NCBI GenBank assembly: GCA_018384835.1
Contig: JAHAYB010000509.1
Location: forward strand, 1-7,463
Source of the DNA: Comamonas sp.
GTDB lineage: Bacteria > Pseudomonadota > Gammaproteobacteria > Burkholderiales > Burkholderiaceae_C
Direction of reading: 5' to 3'
Length of the DNA: 7,463 bases
The position numbers and the translations under genes were made by a program. Within the stretch, counting starts at the first letter, position 1. Each line of letters opens with the position of its first letter. The notes below the pieces were generated by a model, which was given only the letters and a program-made list of their open reading frames with translations, was not told where the DNA came from and made no database searches. This document shows positions 1-6,988 of the stretch, one piece after another.

Positions 1-147
1 GTGTATGTGAAAGGCCACGGCGGTCAGCCCCTGCTGCGTCAAGTGCGCTTAGGGCGGGTGCAAGGCGAGATGGTGCAAGTCTTGAGCGGCTTACAAGTCG
101 GTGATGCCGTGGCGCTAGAACCTATCAAAGCAGGCAAGGTGCGCTAA
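1..147 (+). CDS. RND efflux periplasmic adaptor (HlyD/MFP family), C-terminal fragment
   Basis: Frame 1 is open from the window edge to TAA at 145-147, giving the last 48 residues of a protein whose start lies upstream. The fragment has the look of the C-terminal membrane-proximal beta-barrel of a membrane fusion protein: a strand, then RQVRLGRVQGEMVQVLSGL, then QVGDAVALEPIKAGKVR. The pattern 'V.LG...G..V.VLSGL..GD.V' is typical of this end of AcrA/HlyD-type adaptors. Such adaptors bridge the inner-membrane pump and the outer-membrane channel across the periplasm. The stop codon directly abuts the ATG of the RND permease, which supports both the call and co-translation. The visible part is too short for a subfamily assignment. 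What is seen is the frame and motif; the function rests on the motif plus the two following partner genes. Confidence 0.82.
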   Translation: MYVKGHGGQPLLRQVRLGRVQGEMVQVLSGLQVGDAVALEPIKAGKVR

Positions 148-3100
148 ATGACCAAGCAGATTGATTTAGGCATTTCCGGGCGCATTGCCGCCGCCTTTCA
201 AAGCGCACAAATCACCCCGCTGCTGGCGTTACTGGCGCTGCTGCTGGGCTTGTTTGCCGTTTTAGTCACCCCCCGCGAGGAAGAACCGCAAATTGATGTG
301 ACGATGGCCAACGTCATCGTGCCCTTTCCCGGCGCGTCGGTGGCCGATGTGGAGCAAATGATTGCCATCCCCGCCGAGCAAGTGCTCTCGCAAATGCTGG
401 GGGTGGAGCATGTGATGAGCGTCTCCCAGCCCGGCGTAGCGGCGCTGACGGTGCAGTTTCAGGTGGGCGTGCCGCGCTCTGAAGCCTTGGTGCGTCTGCA
501 CGACACCCTACGCAGCCACGCCGATTGGCTGCCGCGTGGCTTGGGGGCGATGGAGCCCATCATCCGCCCCAAGGGGATTGACGACGTTCCGGTAGTCACC
601 CTCACCCTGTTTAGCGAAAACCCCGAAACCGGCGCGTTCGACCTAGAGCGCGTAGCGCACAGCATGGAAGCCGAACTCAAGCGCGTGCCCGGCACACGCA
701 CGGTGGTCACGCAAGGCGGTATGGGACGCGCCGTGCTGGTGCAGCTCGACAGCAACCGCATGAGCAGCAGCCATATCACGGTGGACGACATCCGCATGGC
801 TTTGCAATCGGCCAATATGGGGCTGCCTGTGGGCGAGCTGCTCTCGGCCAACCAGTCCGTGGCGATTGAAGCCGGTGCTTTTCTCGCCAACGCCCAAGAG
901 GTGGCTGAGATTGTGGTCGGCGCACACCAAGGCAAGCCCGTTTTCTTAAAAGATGTGGCTAGCGTGACGGATGGCGCTCTGCCCGCCACCCGCTATGTCT
1001 GGCATGGCGAAGTGCAGGATGGCAAAACGCAGGAATACCCCGCCGTAACTATCGCCATCACCAAAAAGGCGGGTGAAAACGCCATTGATGTTGCCCGTGC
1101 CGTCATGCAGCGCGTTGACACCCTGCGTAACACCGTTATCCCCGCTGATGTGCAAGTCGCCGAAACCCGCGACTATGGCGCAACCGCCAATGACAAGGCA
1201 CAAAAACTGATTCAAAAACTGCTGTTTGCCACCGCCAGCGTGGTGGCGCTGGTGTTTTTTGCCCTGGGCAAGCGCGAGGCCGTGATTGTGGGCGTGGCCG
1301 TGGGCTTGACGCTGGCGGCTACCTTGTTTGCGTCTTGGGCTTGGGGCTTTACGCTCAACCGCGTCTCGTTATTTGCCTTGATTTTTTCGATTGGCATCTT
1401 GGTGGATGACGCGATTGTTGTCGTGGAAAACATCCACCGTCATCAAGGGCTGTATCCAGAAAAAACCCTGTTCCAGCTAATCCCCGGCGCGGTAGATGAG
1501 GTTGGGGGGCCCACCATCTTGGCGACCTTTACCGTGATTGCCGCACTCTTGCCTATGGCCTTTGTTTCGGGGCTGATGGGACCCTATATGGCACCGATTC
1601 CGATTAACGCCAGCATGGGCATGGTGTTGTCGTTAATCATCGCCTTTACCGTCACGCCTTGGCTGGCGCGGCTGTGGATGAAGCAGCACAAAAGCGCTGA
1701 TAAGAAAGATAGCAGCGCAGCGCCCACGCACAGCGGCCTAAGCGCCAAACTCGCCCCCCTGTTTGAGCGCGTATTTGCCCCCCTGCTGCACGAGCGCAGC
1801 GGCGGACGCAATCGCAGCCTATTGGGTTTGGGCGTGCTGGGCTTGATTGCTTTTTCTGTGGTGCTGCCCGTGCTGGGGCTGGTGCAGCTCAAAATGCTGC
1901 CCTTTGACAATAAAAGCGAGTTCCAAATCGTCGTCGATATGCCTGCTGGCACACCGCCCGAGCACACCGCCGCCGTGCTGCGTGAACTCAGCCAGCACCT
2001 AGCCAGCGTGCCCGAGGTGACCAACTACCAAGCCTATGCAGGCACGGCAGGGCCGATTAACTTTAACGGTCTGGTGCGCCAATACGATATGCGCCAAGGT
2101 GGGCATGTGGGCGACATTCTGGTCAACCTCAAAGACAAAAGCGAGCGCAAGCAGCAAAGCCACGCCATTGCCATGCGCGAGCGCCCTGCCCTGCAAGCCA
2201 TAGGCGCAAAAATGGGCGCAAACGTGAAAGTGGTAGAAGTGCCGCCTGGCCCCCCCGTACTCTCGCCCATCGTGGCCGAGATTTATGGGCCTGATGCTGA
2301 AGGCCGCCGCCAAGTCGCCCAAGCCGTGCGCCAAGCGCTGCACGAAACCGCTGGTATTGTGGATTTAGACGATTCTTCCATTGCCGATGCGCCGCGCAAG
2401 CTACTACTGGTTGATAGGCGCAAGGCTGCGCTGATGGGCGTGCCGCAGGCGGCGATTGTCTCTGCCCTGCACGCTGGGCTGTCTGGCGAGCAAGCGACTT
2501 GGCTGCGCGATGCCAGCAAATACCCCACGCCCGTACTCATGCAATTACCCGCTGAGGAGCACGGCAGCTTAGACGCGCTGCTGCAACTGCCGGTGCGTAC
2601 CGCCACAGGTGGCACGGTGGCCATTCGTGAGCTAGTCACCATCACCGACAGCCTGCGCGAGCAGCCTATTTATCACAAAGATTTGCTGCCCATGAATATG
2701 GTGGTGGCCGATATGGCTGGTGCGGTCGATAGCCCGCTCTACGGCATGTTTGCCGCTCGTGCCGCCATTGGCGACATCATTGCACCCGATGGCGACAAGC
2801 TGGAGGAATACTTTATCAACCAGCCAGACGATGCCTATCGCGGCTACGCCCTGAAGTGGGATGGCGAGTGGCAAATCACCTACGAAACCTTCCGCGACAT
2901 GGGCGCGGCCTACGGTGTGGGCTTGATTTTGATTTACCTGCTGGTGGTGGCGCACTTTGGTTCTTACCTTACGCCGCTCATCATCATGGCACCGATTCCG
3001 CTGACCATTATTGGCGTTATGCCCGGCCACGCCGTACTGGGGGCGCAGTACACGGCCACCAGCATGATTGGCATGATTGCGCTGGCCGGCATCATTGTGC

Positions 3101-3414
3101 GTAACTCGATTTTGCTGGTGGATTTCATCCGCTTGCAAGTGCAGGCAGGCATGGACTTCAAGCAGGCGATTGTGCAATCAGCCATCACCCGCGCCCAGCC
3201 GATTGTGCTGACCGGCGTAGCAGCCATGTTGGGAGCCTTTTTTATTCTGGACGACCCCATTTTTAACGGCCTGGCCATTTCGCTGATTTTTGGCATTGCC
3301 GTTTCTACGCTGCTGACCTTGGTGGTCATCCCTATTTTGTATTTCATGGCCTACCGCAACCGCTTGGATGTGGTGCGCGGCGCAGCCGCCGAGCATGAAG
3401 GAGCTAACGCATGA
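148..3414 (+). CDS. RND efflux permease, HAE-1/AcrB-like inner-membrane pump
   Basis: This is the 1088-residue inner-membrane pump of a tripartite efflux system, driven by proton motive force; AcrB has about 1050 residues. Visible layout: TM1 at about 24-41, then PREEEPQIDV and the first periplasmic porter region to about 350; TM2-TM6 at about 355-507; a hydrophilic cytoplasmic linker at about 513-545; TM7 at about 562-585; a second periplasmic region to about 920; TM8-TM12 from about 922. TM4 carries GILVDDAIVVVEN, with D420-D421 matching the AcrB Asp407/Asp408 proton-relay pair. This favours the HAE-1 (organic substrate) class over CusA-type metal pumps. TM10 reads GIIVRNSILLVDF, so Arg985 sits where AcrB has Lys940. 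T1022 in PIVLTG matches the conserved TM11 Thr. The ATG follows the adaptor stop with no gap, and a weak AAGG lies at 136-139. The TGA overlaps the next ATG. The substrate cannot be read from sequence; sulfur compounds are suggested only by neighbours. Confidence 0.93.
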   Translation: MTKQIDLGISGRIAAAFQSAQITPLLALLALLLGLFAVLVTPREEEPQIDVTMANVIVPFPGASVADVEQMIAIPAEQVLSQMLGVEHVMSVSQPGVAALTVQFQVGVPRSEALVRLHDTLRSHADWLPRGLGAMEPIIRPKGIDDVPVVTLTLFSENPETGAFDLERVAHSMEAELKRVPGTRTVVTQGGMGRAVLVQLDSNRMSSSHITVDDIRMALQSANMGLPVGELLSANQSVAIEAGAFLANAQEVAEIVVGAHQGKPVFLKDVASVTDGALPATRYVWHGEVQDGKTQEYPAVTIAITKKAGENAIDVARAVMQRVDTLRNTVIPADVQVAETRDYGATANDKAQKLIQKLLFATASVVALVFFALGKREAVIVGVAVGLTLAATLFASWAWGFTLNRVSLFALIFSIGILVDDAIVVVENIHRHQGLYPEKTLFQLIPGAVDEVGGPTILATFTVIAALLPMAFVSGLMGPYMAPIPINASMGMVLSLIIAFTVTPWLARLWMKQHKSADKKDSSAAPTHSGLSAKLAPLFERVFAPLLHERSGGRNRSLLGLGVLGLIAFSVVLPVLGLVQLKMLPFDNKSEFQIVVDMPAGTPPEHTAAVLRELSQHLASVPEVTNYQAYAGTAGPINFNGLVRQYDMRQGGHVGDILVNLKDKSERKQQSHAIAMRERPALQAIGAKMGANVKVVEVPPGPPVLSPIVAEIYGPDAEGRRQVAQAVRQALHETAGIVDLDDSSIADAPRKLLLVDRRKAALMGVPQAAIVSALHAGLSGEQATWLRDASKYPTPVLMQLPAEEHGSLDALLQLPVRTATGGTVAIRELVTITDSLREQPIYHKDLLPMNMVVADMAGAVDSPLYGMFAARAAIGDIIAPDGDKLEEYFINQPDDAYRGYALKWDGEWQITYETFRDMGAAYGVGLILIYLLVVAHFGSYLTPLIIMAPIPLTIIGVMPGHAVLGAQYTATSMIGMIALAGIIVRNSILLVDFIRLQVQAGMDFKQAIVQSAITRAQPIVLTGVAAMLGAFFILDDPIFNGLAISLIFGIAVSTLLTLVVIPILYFMAYRNRLDVVRGAAAEHEGANA

Positions 3415-4817
3415 AAACGCCCCTGAAAAAACAATTAGCCGCTGCCTTGCTCTTGGCATGGACTGCTTTTTCTGCCCAAGCGCTGGATTTAGAACAGGCG
3501 TGGCAGGCCGCCCAACAGCATGACCCTGAACTGGCCGTTGCTCGTGCTGCCCACGCCAGCGCCGACCCACAGCGCCGACAAGCCGCCGCCCTATGGCGAC
3601 CCGGCGTACAAATGAGCGCCACCGCTGGCCTAGCCCGTGGCGAGACAGAAATGCGTAACGCCCAGTTCAGCGCCCCCGGCATGGGCACGAATCGGGGCGT
3701 GGATTTTGGCACCTCCGTCACCAGCGGCGCGGCGACCCGCTTGGCCGTGCAGGCCAGTCAACCGCTCTACCACCCTGAGCGTCGCGCCCAGCAGCAGCAA
3801 CTTTCCCTAATGGCCGACATGGGCGAACTGCAATGGCAGCTTGCCCAGCAAAGCGCCATGCTGCGTACTACCCAGCACTATCTGAATCTGGCCGTGGCGC
3901 AAGAAACCCTGCGTGTGTTGGAGCAGCAACTGCAAGCCGTAGAAAAAGCCAGCACCGAGGCGCAAGAGCGCTTTGAACTAGGCGCAGCGCCCATCACTGC
4001 CGTCCACGAAGCCAAGGCGCAACTGGCGCAATTGCAAGCGCAAAAAGTGGGCGCGGAAACCGAGCTGGCGATTCAACGCCGCGCTCTGGCCGATGCCACA
4101 GGTCTATCCAGCGCTGATTTAGATGCCCATTTACCCAAGGCGCACCCCCAGCAGCTGCTGCAAGCGCAAAGTCTGGCGCATTGGCAAACGCTGGCGGAGG
4201 AGGCCAATCCGGGCATTTTGCTCAGACAACGCGCTGTAGAAATCGCCCGTGCCGAGGTAGATAAACACCGAGCCAGCCAATCCGCCACTGTAGAAATGGT
4301 GGCCGTGGCCGAGCAAGAGCGCCTCTCAGGACGTGGCGACTACGGCAGCGGCGCACGCAATAAAAACACCAACGCCATGCTGGGCGTGCAAGTGACCGTG
4401 CCGCTCTACACCGGTGGCTGGCGCAGCGCTAAAGAGGCCGAAAGCCTGGCCAAACTCAGCGAGGCCGAGGCCACCTTAGACCACACCCGTCAGCAAGTGG
4501 CGCAACAGGTACATGCCGCTTGGCTGGGGCTGGATGCCGGTAAAGGCCAAGTCGAAGCGCTAGAAGCAGCGCTCAAAGCCAGTGCCCTGCGTCAGGATGC
4601 CACCCATACCGGCTATGAAATCGGCCATCGCACCCTGCTGGATGTGTTGCAGGCCGATACCGCCCACGCAGCTAGCCGTTTAGCGCTGGCGCAAGCGCGT
4701 AGTGCCGTGCTGATGAACCATCTACAACTGGCGCTATTGGCGGGGCAACTGGATGAGCAGGTGCTTGCACAGGCCAATACCAGCCTGCTGGACTCAACCC
4801 CAAGCAATCAACAGTAA
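3411..4817 (+). CDS. TolC-family outer-membrane efflux channel
   Basis: This 468-residue protein is the outer-membrane exit duct of the tripartite pump; E. coli TolC has about 490 residues. A Sec signal peptide is clear: MKTPLKKQ, a hydrophobic core at about 9-20, and an AQA cleavage site after Ala24. There is no lipobox cysteine, and no Cys at all, so it is not an OprM-type lipoprotein. The mature protein begins LDLEQAWQAAQQHDPELAVA, the usual opening of TolC-family proteins. It continues with two long alanine/glutamine-rich helical hairpin halves. Each half has a strand segment, QPLYHPERRAQ in the first and VPLYTGGWRSAKEAE in the second, followed by coiled-coil-like heptads, consistent with the internally duplicated OEP fold. 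YEIGHRTLLDVLQAD near residue 410 is a family hallmark. The start is fixed by a strong GAAGGAG at 3397-3403, 7 nt upstream, and by the ATGA overlap with the permease gene. It is presumed to partner the adjacent adaptor and pump. Confidence 0.93.
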   Translation: MKTPLKKQLAAALLLAWTAFSAQALDLEQAWQAAQQHDPELAVARAAHASADPQRRQAAALWRPGVQMSATAGLARGETEMRNAQFSAPGMGTNRGVDFGTSVTSGAATRLAVQASQPLYHPERRAQQQQLSLMADMGELQWQLAQQSAMLRTTQHYLNLAVAQETLRVLEQQLQAVEKASTEAQERFELGAAPITAVHEAKAQLAQLQAQKVGAETELAIQRRALADATGLSSADLDAHLPKAHPQQLLQAQSLAHWQTLAEEANPGILLRQRAVEIARAEVDKHRASQSATVEMVAVAEQERLSGRGDYGSGARNKNTNAMLGVQVTVPLYTGGWRSAKEAESLAKLSEAEATLDHTRQQVAQQVHAAWLGLDAGKGQVEALEAALKASALRQDATHTGYEIGHRTLLDVLQADTAHAASRLALAQARSAVLMNHLQLALLAGQLDEQVLAQANTSLLDSTPSNQQ

Positions 4818-4842
4818 ACAGACAGTGAGCAAACAGTAAACA
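4810..4842 (+). repeat. Three tandem 11-bp repeats across the tolC-like stop
   Basis: Three contiguous 11-mers are visible: AACAGTAAACA (4810-4820), GACAGTGAGCA (4821-4831) and AACAGTAAACA (4832-4842). The outer two are identical and the middle one matches them at 8 of 11 positions. The array spans the last codon and the TAA stop of the TolC-family gene and ends just before the methyltransferase ribosome binding site. It could be a slippage product or a small protein- or RNA-binding array with one unit per DNA helical turn. No function is established from the sequence. Confidence 0.75.
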
Positions 4843-4855
4843 CGGGAGAAACACG

Positions 4856-5467
4856 ATGAACTTCTGGGACCAAACCTTTGCCGGTGATGACTACCGCTAC
4901 GGCACGACCCCCAACGCCTTTGTGCGTGAGCAAGCGCACCGCCTGACCCCAGCCAGCCACATCCTGCTGCCCGGCGATGGCGAGGGGCGTAACAGCGTTT
5001 GGCTGGCCAGCCAAGGGCATAGCGTGCAGTCGATTGATGGCTCAGCCGTTGGCTTGCAAAAAGCCCAGCAACTGGCGCAGCGCCAAGGCATCAACCTGCA
5101 AACCCTGCATACCGACCTGGCCGAATGGACACCCGCCCCCGCCAGCGTGGATGCGGTGGTGCTCACCTTTGTCCACCTGCCGCCGCCGCTGCGCACCCAT
5201 GTACACCGCCAAAGCCTAGCAGCCTTGCGCCCCGGCGGCTGGTTGCTGCTGGAAGCCTTTACCCCTGAGCAACTGCGCTACCAGCAAAGCCACCAAAGTG
5301 GCGGCCCCGGCAATGCCGCCATGCTCTACAGCCTAGAGGGTCTGATGCAAGATTTTGACCACCAGTTGCAGCCCGCACTGGCCTGGGAGGGCGAGGTAGA
5401 GCTGAACGAAGGCGCTGGCCACCAGGGCTTGGCGCACGTGGTGCGCCTGCTGGCACAAGTGGCCTGA
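4856..5467 (+). CDS. Class I SAM-dependent methyltransferase, TehB-like
   Basis: This 203-residue soluble protein has the Rossmann methyltransferase fold. It opens NFWDQTFAGDDYRYGTTPNAF, the 'YGT.PN.F' start typical of small TehB/thiol-methyltransferase-like enzymes. Motif I follows as ILLPGDGEGRNSVWLA, with the glycine loop G40-D41-G42-E43-G44. D61 in SIDGSAVGL is the acidic residue expected to hold the SAM ribose. The motif IV/post-motif region is DAVVLTFVHLPPPLR and then ALRPGGWLLLEAF. There is no signal peptide or membrane segment, so it is cytoplasmic. The start is supported by GGGAG at 4844-4848, 7 nt upstream. The gene ends in tandem in-frame stops, TGA-TAA (5465-5470). It lies 38 bp after the TolC-family gene on the same strand and probably in the same operon. 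The family includes enzymes methylating tellurite, thiols or halides. A thiol or sulfide substrate would fit the neighbouring SQR, but this is inference and the sequence does not fix the acceptor. Confidence 0.85.
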   Translation: MNFWDQTFAGDDYRYGTTPNAFVREQAHRLTPASHILLPGDGEGRNSVWLASQGHSVQSIDGSAVGLQKAQQLAQRQGINLQTLHTDLAEWTPAPASVDAVVLTFVHLPPPLRTHVHRQSLAALRPGGWLLLEAFTPEQLRYQQSHQSGGPGNAAMLYSLEGLMQDFDHQLQPALAWEGEVELNEGAGHQGLAHVVRLLAQVA

Positions 5468-5499
5468 TAAGCCAGCCAGCCTCTTTCAGCGCTCAGGAT

Positions 5500-5521
5500 A
5501 AATATAAACTCGCTTATATTT
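5500..5521. promoter_or_regulatory. AT-rich 8-6-8 inverted repeat, candidate operator/promoter for sqr
   Basis: The arms AAATATAA (5500-5507) and TTATATTT (5514-5521) are perfect reverse complements separated by six bases (ACTCGC). The dyad lies in the 105-bp gap between the methyltransferase and sqr genes, 51 bp upstream of the sqr ATG. Each arm contains a -10-like hexamer: TATAAA at 5503-5508 and TATATT at 5515-5520. No convincing -35 element is present at normal spacing. ArsR-family sulfide-responsive repressors (BigR/SqrR type) are known to bind palindromic sites over promoters of sulfide-oxidation operons. A site of that kind would fit here, but no regulator gene is visible in the window. 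The dyad is directly seen; the operator role is inferred. Confidence 0.5.
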
Positions 5522-5560
5522 GTTTGCACTTATGCTTATGCCTTATTGCCCCGGTTTCAC

Positions 5561-5566
5561 AAGGAG
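5561..5566 (+). promoter_or_regulatory. Ribosome binding site fixing the sqr start
   Basis: AAGGAG stands 6 nt before the ATG at 5573. The reading frame could be extended upstream to a TTG at 5546, but that codon has no Shine-Dalgarno sequence before it. The extension would also place this AAGGAG inside the coding region. The ATG at 5573 is therefore preferred. Confidence 0.85.
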
Positions 5567-5572
5567 ACCCGC

Positions 5573-6925
5573 ATGACCACCCCTAACAACCCACAGCAAC
5601 CCGCTGCCAGTAACAGCCCCAGCCAGCCCACACGCCGTGCGCTGCTGGCTGGCTCGGCGGGCGCTGCCCTGGCTTTGGGGCTGCAATCTGCCCCCGCCCA
5701 AGCCGCCCGCCTGGCCACCAAGGCACATATCGTGATAGCCGGTAGCGGCTTGGCCGGTATTGCCATGGCCCACCGCCTGAGCAATATGCTGGACGGCGCA
5801 CGCATCACCATCATTGATGCCAAGGAAGTGCATAACTACCAGCCCGGCTTTACCCTCATCGCCTCTGGCATCTGGCCGGTTGAGAAGGTGATTGACCGCA
5901 ACGCCCAGCTCCAGCCCGCAGGCGTGCAGTGGATTAAAGAAATGGTGGCCGAGTTTGACCCCGCCGCTAACACCGTCGTTACCACCGGCGGCCAGCGCGT
6001 GCAGTACGACTACCTGGTCGTTGCCACCGGAACCCATCAAGACTGGACGCAGATTGAGGGCATGGACGTTAAAGCCATCGGCCAAAATGGCCTGACCAGC
6101 GTCTATCCCAGCTCAGAGGCAGCCGTGGCAACCTGGGCTGCCATGGACGCTTTCCGCCAAAAAGGCGGCAAGGCCGTGATGACCCTGCCAGCCACTCCCC
6201 TCAAATGCGCAGGCGCTCCGCTAAAAATGACCTTTATGCTGCGCGACCGCCTGGCTCAAGCCGGTACGCTGGGGCAGTCCAAAGTGGATTTTTACTCTGC
6301 GCTAGACAATGTATTTGGTGTCAAAGTCATCAATGACAAAGTGCTGGAGCGCTGGGACGGCCTGGGCATTGATGTCCACTTCACGCAAAAACTCACCGGC
6401 GTAGATATTGGCGCACGCAAAGCCATCTTCACCAGCCCCGAAGGCGAAAAAAACAGCGTTGATTACGACCTGCTGCACGCCGTGCCGCCCATGCGCGCAC
6501 CCGATGCGGTGAAAAACTCTGACCTCGCCTGGCAAGAAGGCCCGATGGCTGCCGGTGGCTGGCTAGAGGTGGACAAAGAAACCCTGCAACACCGCCGCTA
6601 CAAAAACGTGTTTGGCCTGGGCGATATCAACGGCACACCACGCGGCAAAACAGCCGCAACCGTGAAGAAAAGCACCCCCATCGTGGCGCAGCACCTAGTG
6701 GATGTGATTGCCGGGCGCGAGCCAGGGCAAAAATTTGACGGCTACACCTCCTGCCCCATGCTGCTGCGTGAAGGCTCTGCCTGGCTGATTGAGTTTGACT
6801 ACGAAGGCCGCCTCATCCCCTCGCTGCCCATGATTGAGCCGCTGCAAGACAGCTATTTCGCCTGGCTGATGAAAACCCGGATGCTCAAACCCGCCTACAT
6901 GGCTGTGCTCAAAGGCCGCGTGTAA
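5573..6925 (+). CDS. sqr: Sulfide:quinone oxidoreductase, type II-like, Tat-exported
   Basis: This 450-residue FAD flavoprotein is predicted to oxidise sulfide at the membrane and reduce quinone. The FAD-binding fold starts at HIVIAGSGLAGIAMA (G57, G59, G62). C212 lies in TPLKCAGAPLKM and C394 in FDGYTSCPML. Both motifs closely match the redox cysteine sites of human SQOR (Cys201 and Cys379), with similar separation (182 against 178 residues). Between them, DKETLQHRRYKNVFGLGD is almost the human sequence. This places it with type II SQRs rather than flavocytochrome c. The C-terminal stretch SYFAWLMKTRMLKPAYMAVL looks suited to membrane attachment. The N-terminus has a twin-arginine signal: TRRALLAG (R21, R22), a hydrophobic Ala/Leu core, and a likely AQA cleavage after Ala44. 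This implies a periplasmic location. The start is the ATG with AAGGAG 6 nt upstream. The acceptor of the oxidised sulfur is not visible. A wider family of SQR-like oxidoreductases is the alternative. Confidence 0.88.
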   Translation: MTTPNNPQQPAASNSPSQPTRRALLAGSAGAALALGLQSAPAQAARLATKAHIVIAGSGLAGIAMAHRLSNMLDGARITIIDAKEVHNYQPGFTLIASGIWPVEKVIDRNAQLQPAGVQWIKEMVAEFDPAANTVVTTGGQRVQYDYLVVATGTHQDWTQIEGMDVKAIGQNGLTSVYPSSEAAVATWAAMDAFRQKGGKAVMTLPATPLKCAGAPLKMTFMLRDRLAQAGTLGQSKVDFYSALDNVFGVKVINDKVLERWDGLGIDVHFTQKLTGVDIGARKAIFTSPEGEKNSVDYDLLHAVPPMRAPDAVKNSDLAWQEGPMAAGGWLEVDKETLQHRRYKNVFGLGDINGTPRGKTAATVKKSTPIVAQHLVDVIAGREPGQKFDGYTSCPMLLREGSAWLIEFDYEGRLIPSLPMIEPLQDSYFAWLMKTRMLKPAYMAVLKGRV

Positions 6926-6988
6926 TACGGCGCACAGGCTTGGTATTTATTTTTTCTCATCGCTTTTAATAGCACAAGGAGATACACC

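Noticed and set aside
2856..3104. Plus-strand 82-codon open frame inside the RND permease gene
   Set aside because: It is out of frame with a clear, conserved permease sequence and looks like a shadow of GC-rich coding DNA.
148..3414. Permease as a CusA-type heavy-metal exporter
   Set aside because: TM4 has the VDDAIVVVEN double-Asp motif of HAE-1 pumps rather than the VDAAIV-type motif of metal exporters.
459..3570. Long minus-strand open frames opposite the permease and channel genes
   Set aside because: They mirror conserved plus-strand coding sequence, show no recognisable domains and are expected in high-GC DNA.
5500..5525. Inverted repeat followed by GTTT as a rho-independent terminator of the methyltransferase gene
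   Set aside because: The stem is entirely A/T and there is no proper U-tract, so it would be too weak. An operator/promoter role fits better.
5546..5572. Upstream TTG start giving a nine-residue longer SQR
   Set aside because: No Shine-Dalgarno precedes the TTG, while AAGGAG is ideally placed for the ATG at 5573. The shorter form also keeps the Tat signal near the N-terminus.
6946..6957. T-rich run after sqr as a terminator
   Set aside because: No GC-rich hairpin precedes it.
6940..6970. Possible promoter TTGGTA (6940-6945) and TTTAAT (6965-6970) before the CPRC protein gene
   Set aside because: The spacing is 19 bp and the -35 match is moderate. In AT-rich sequence this can arise by chance, and co-transcription with sqr is the simpler reading.
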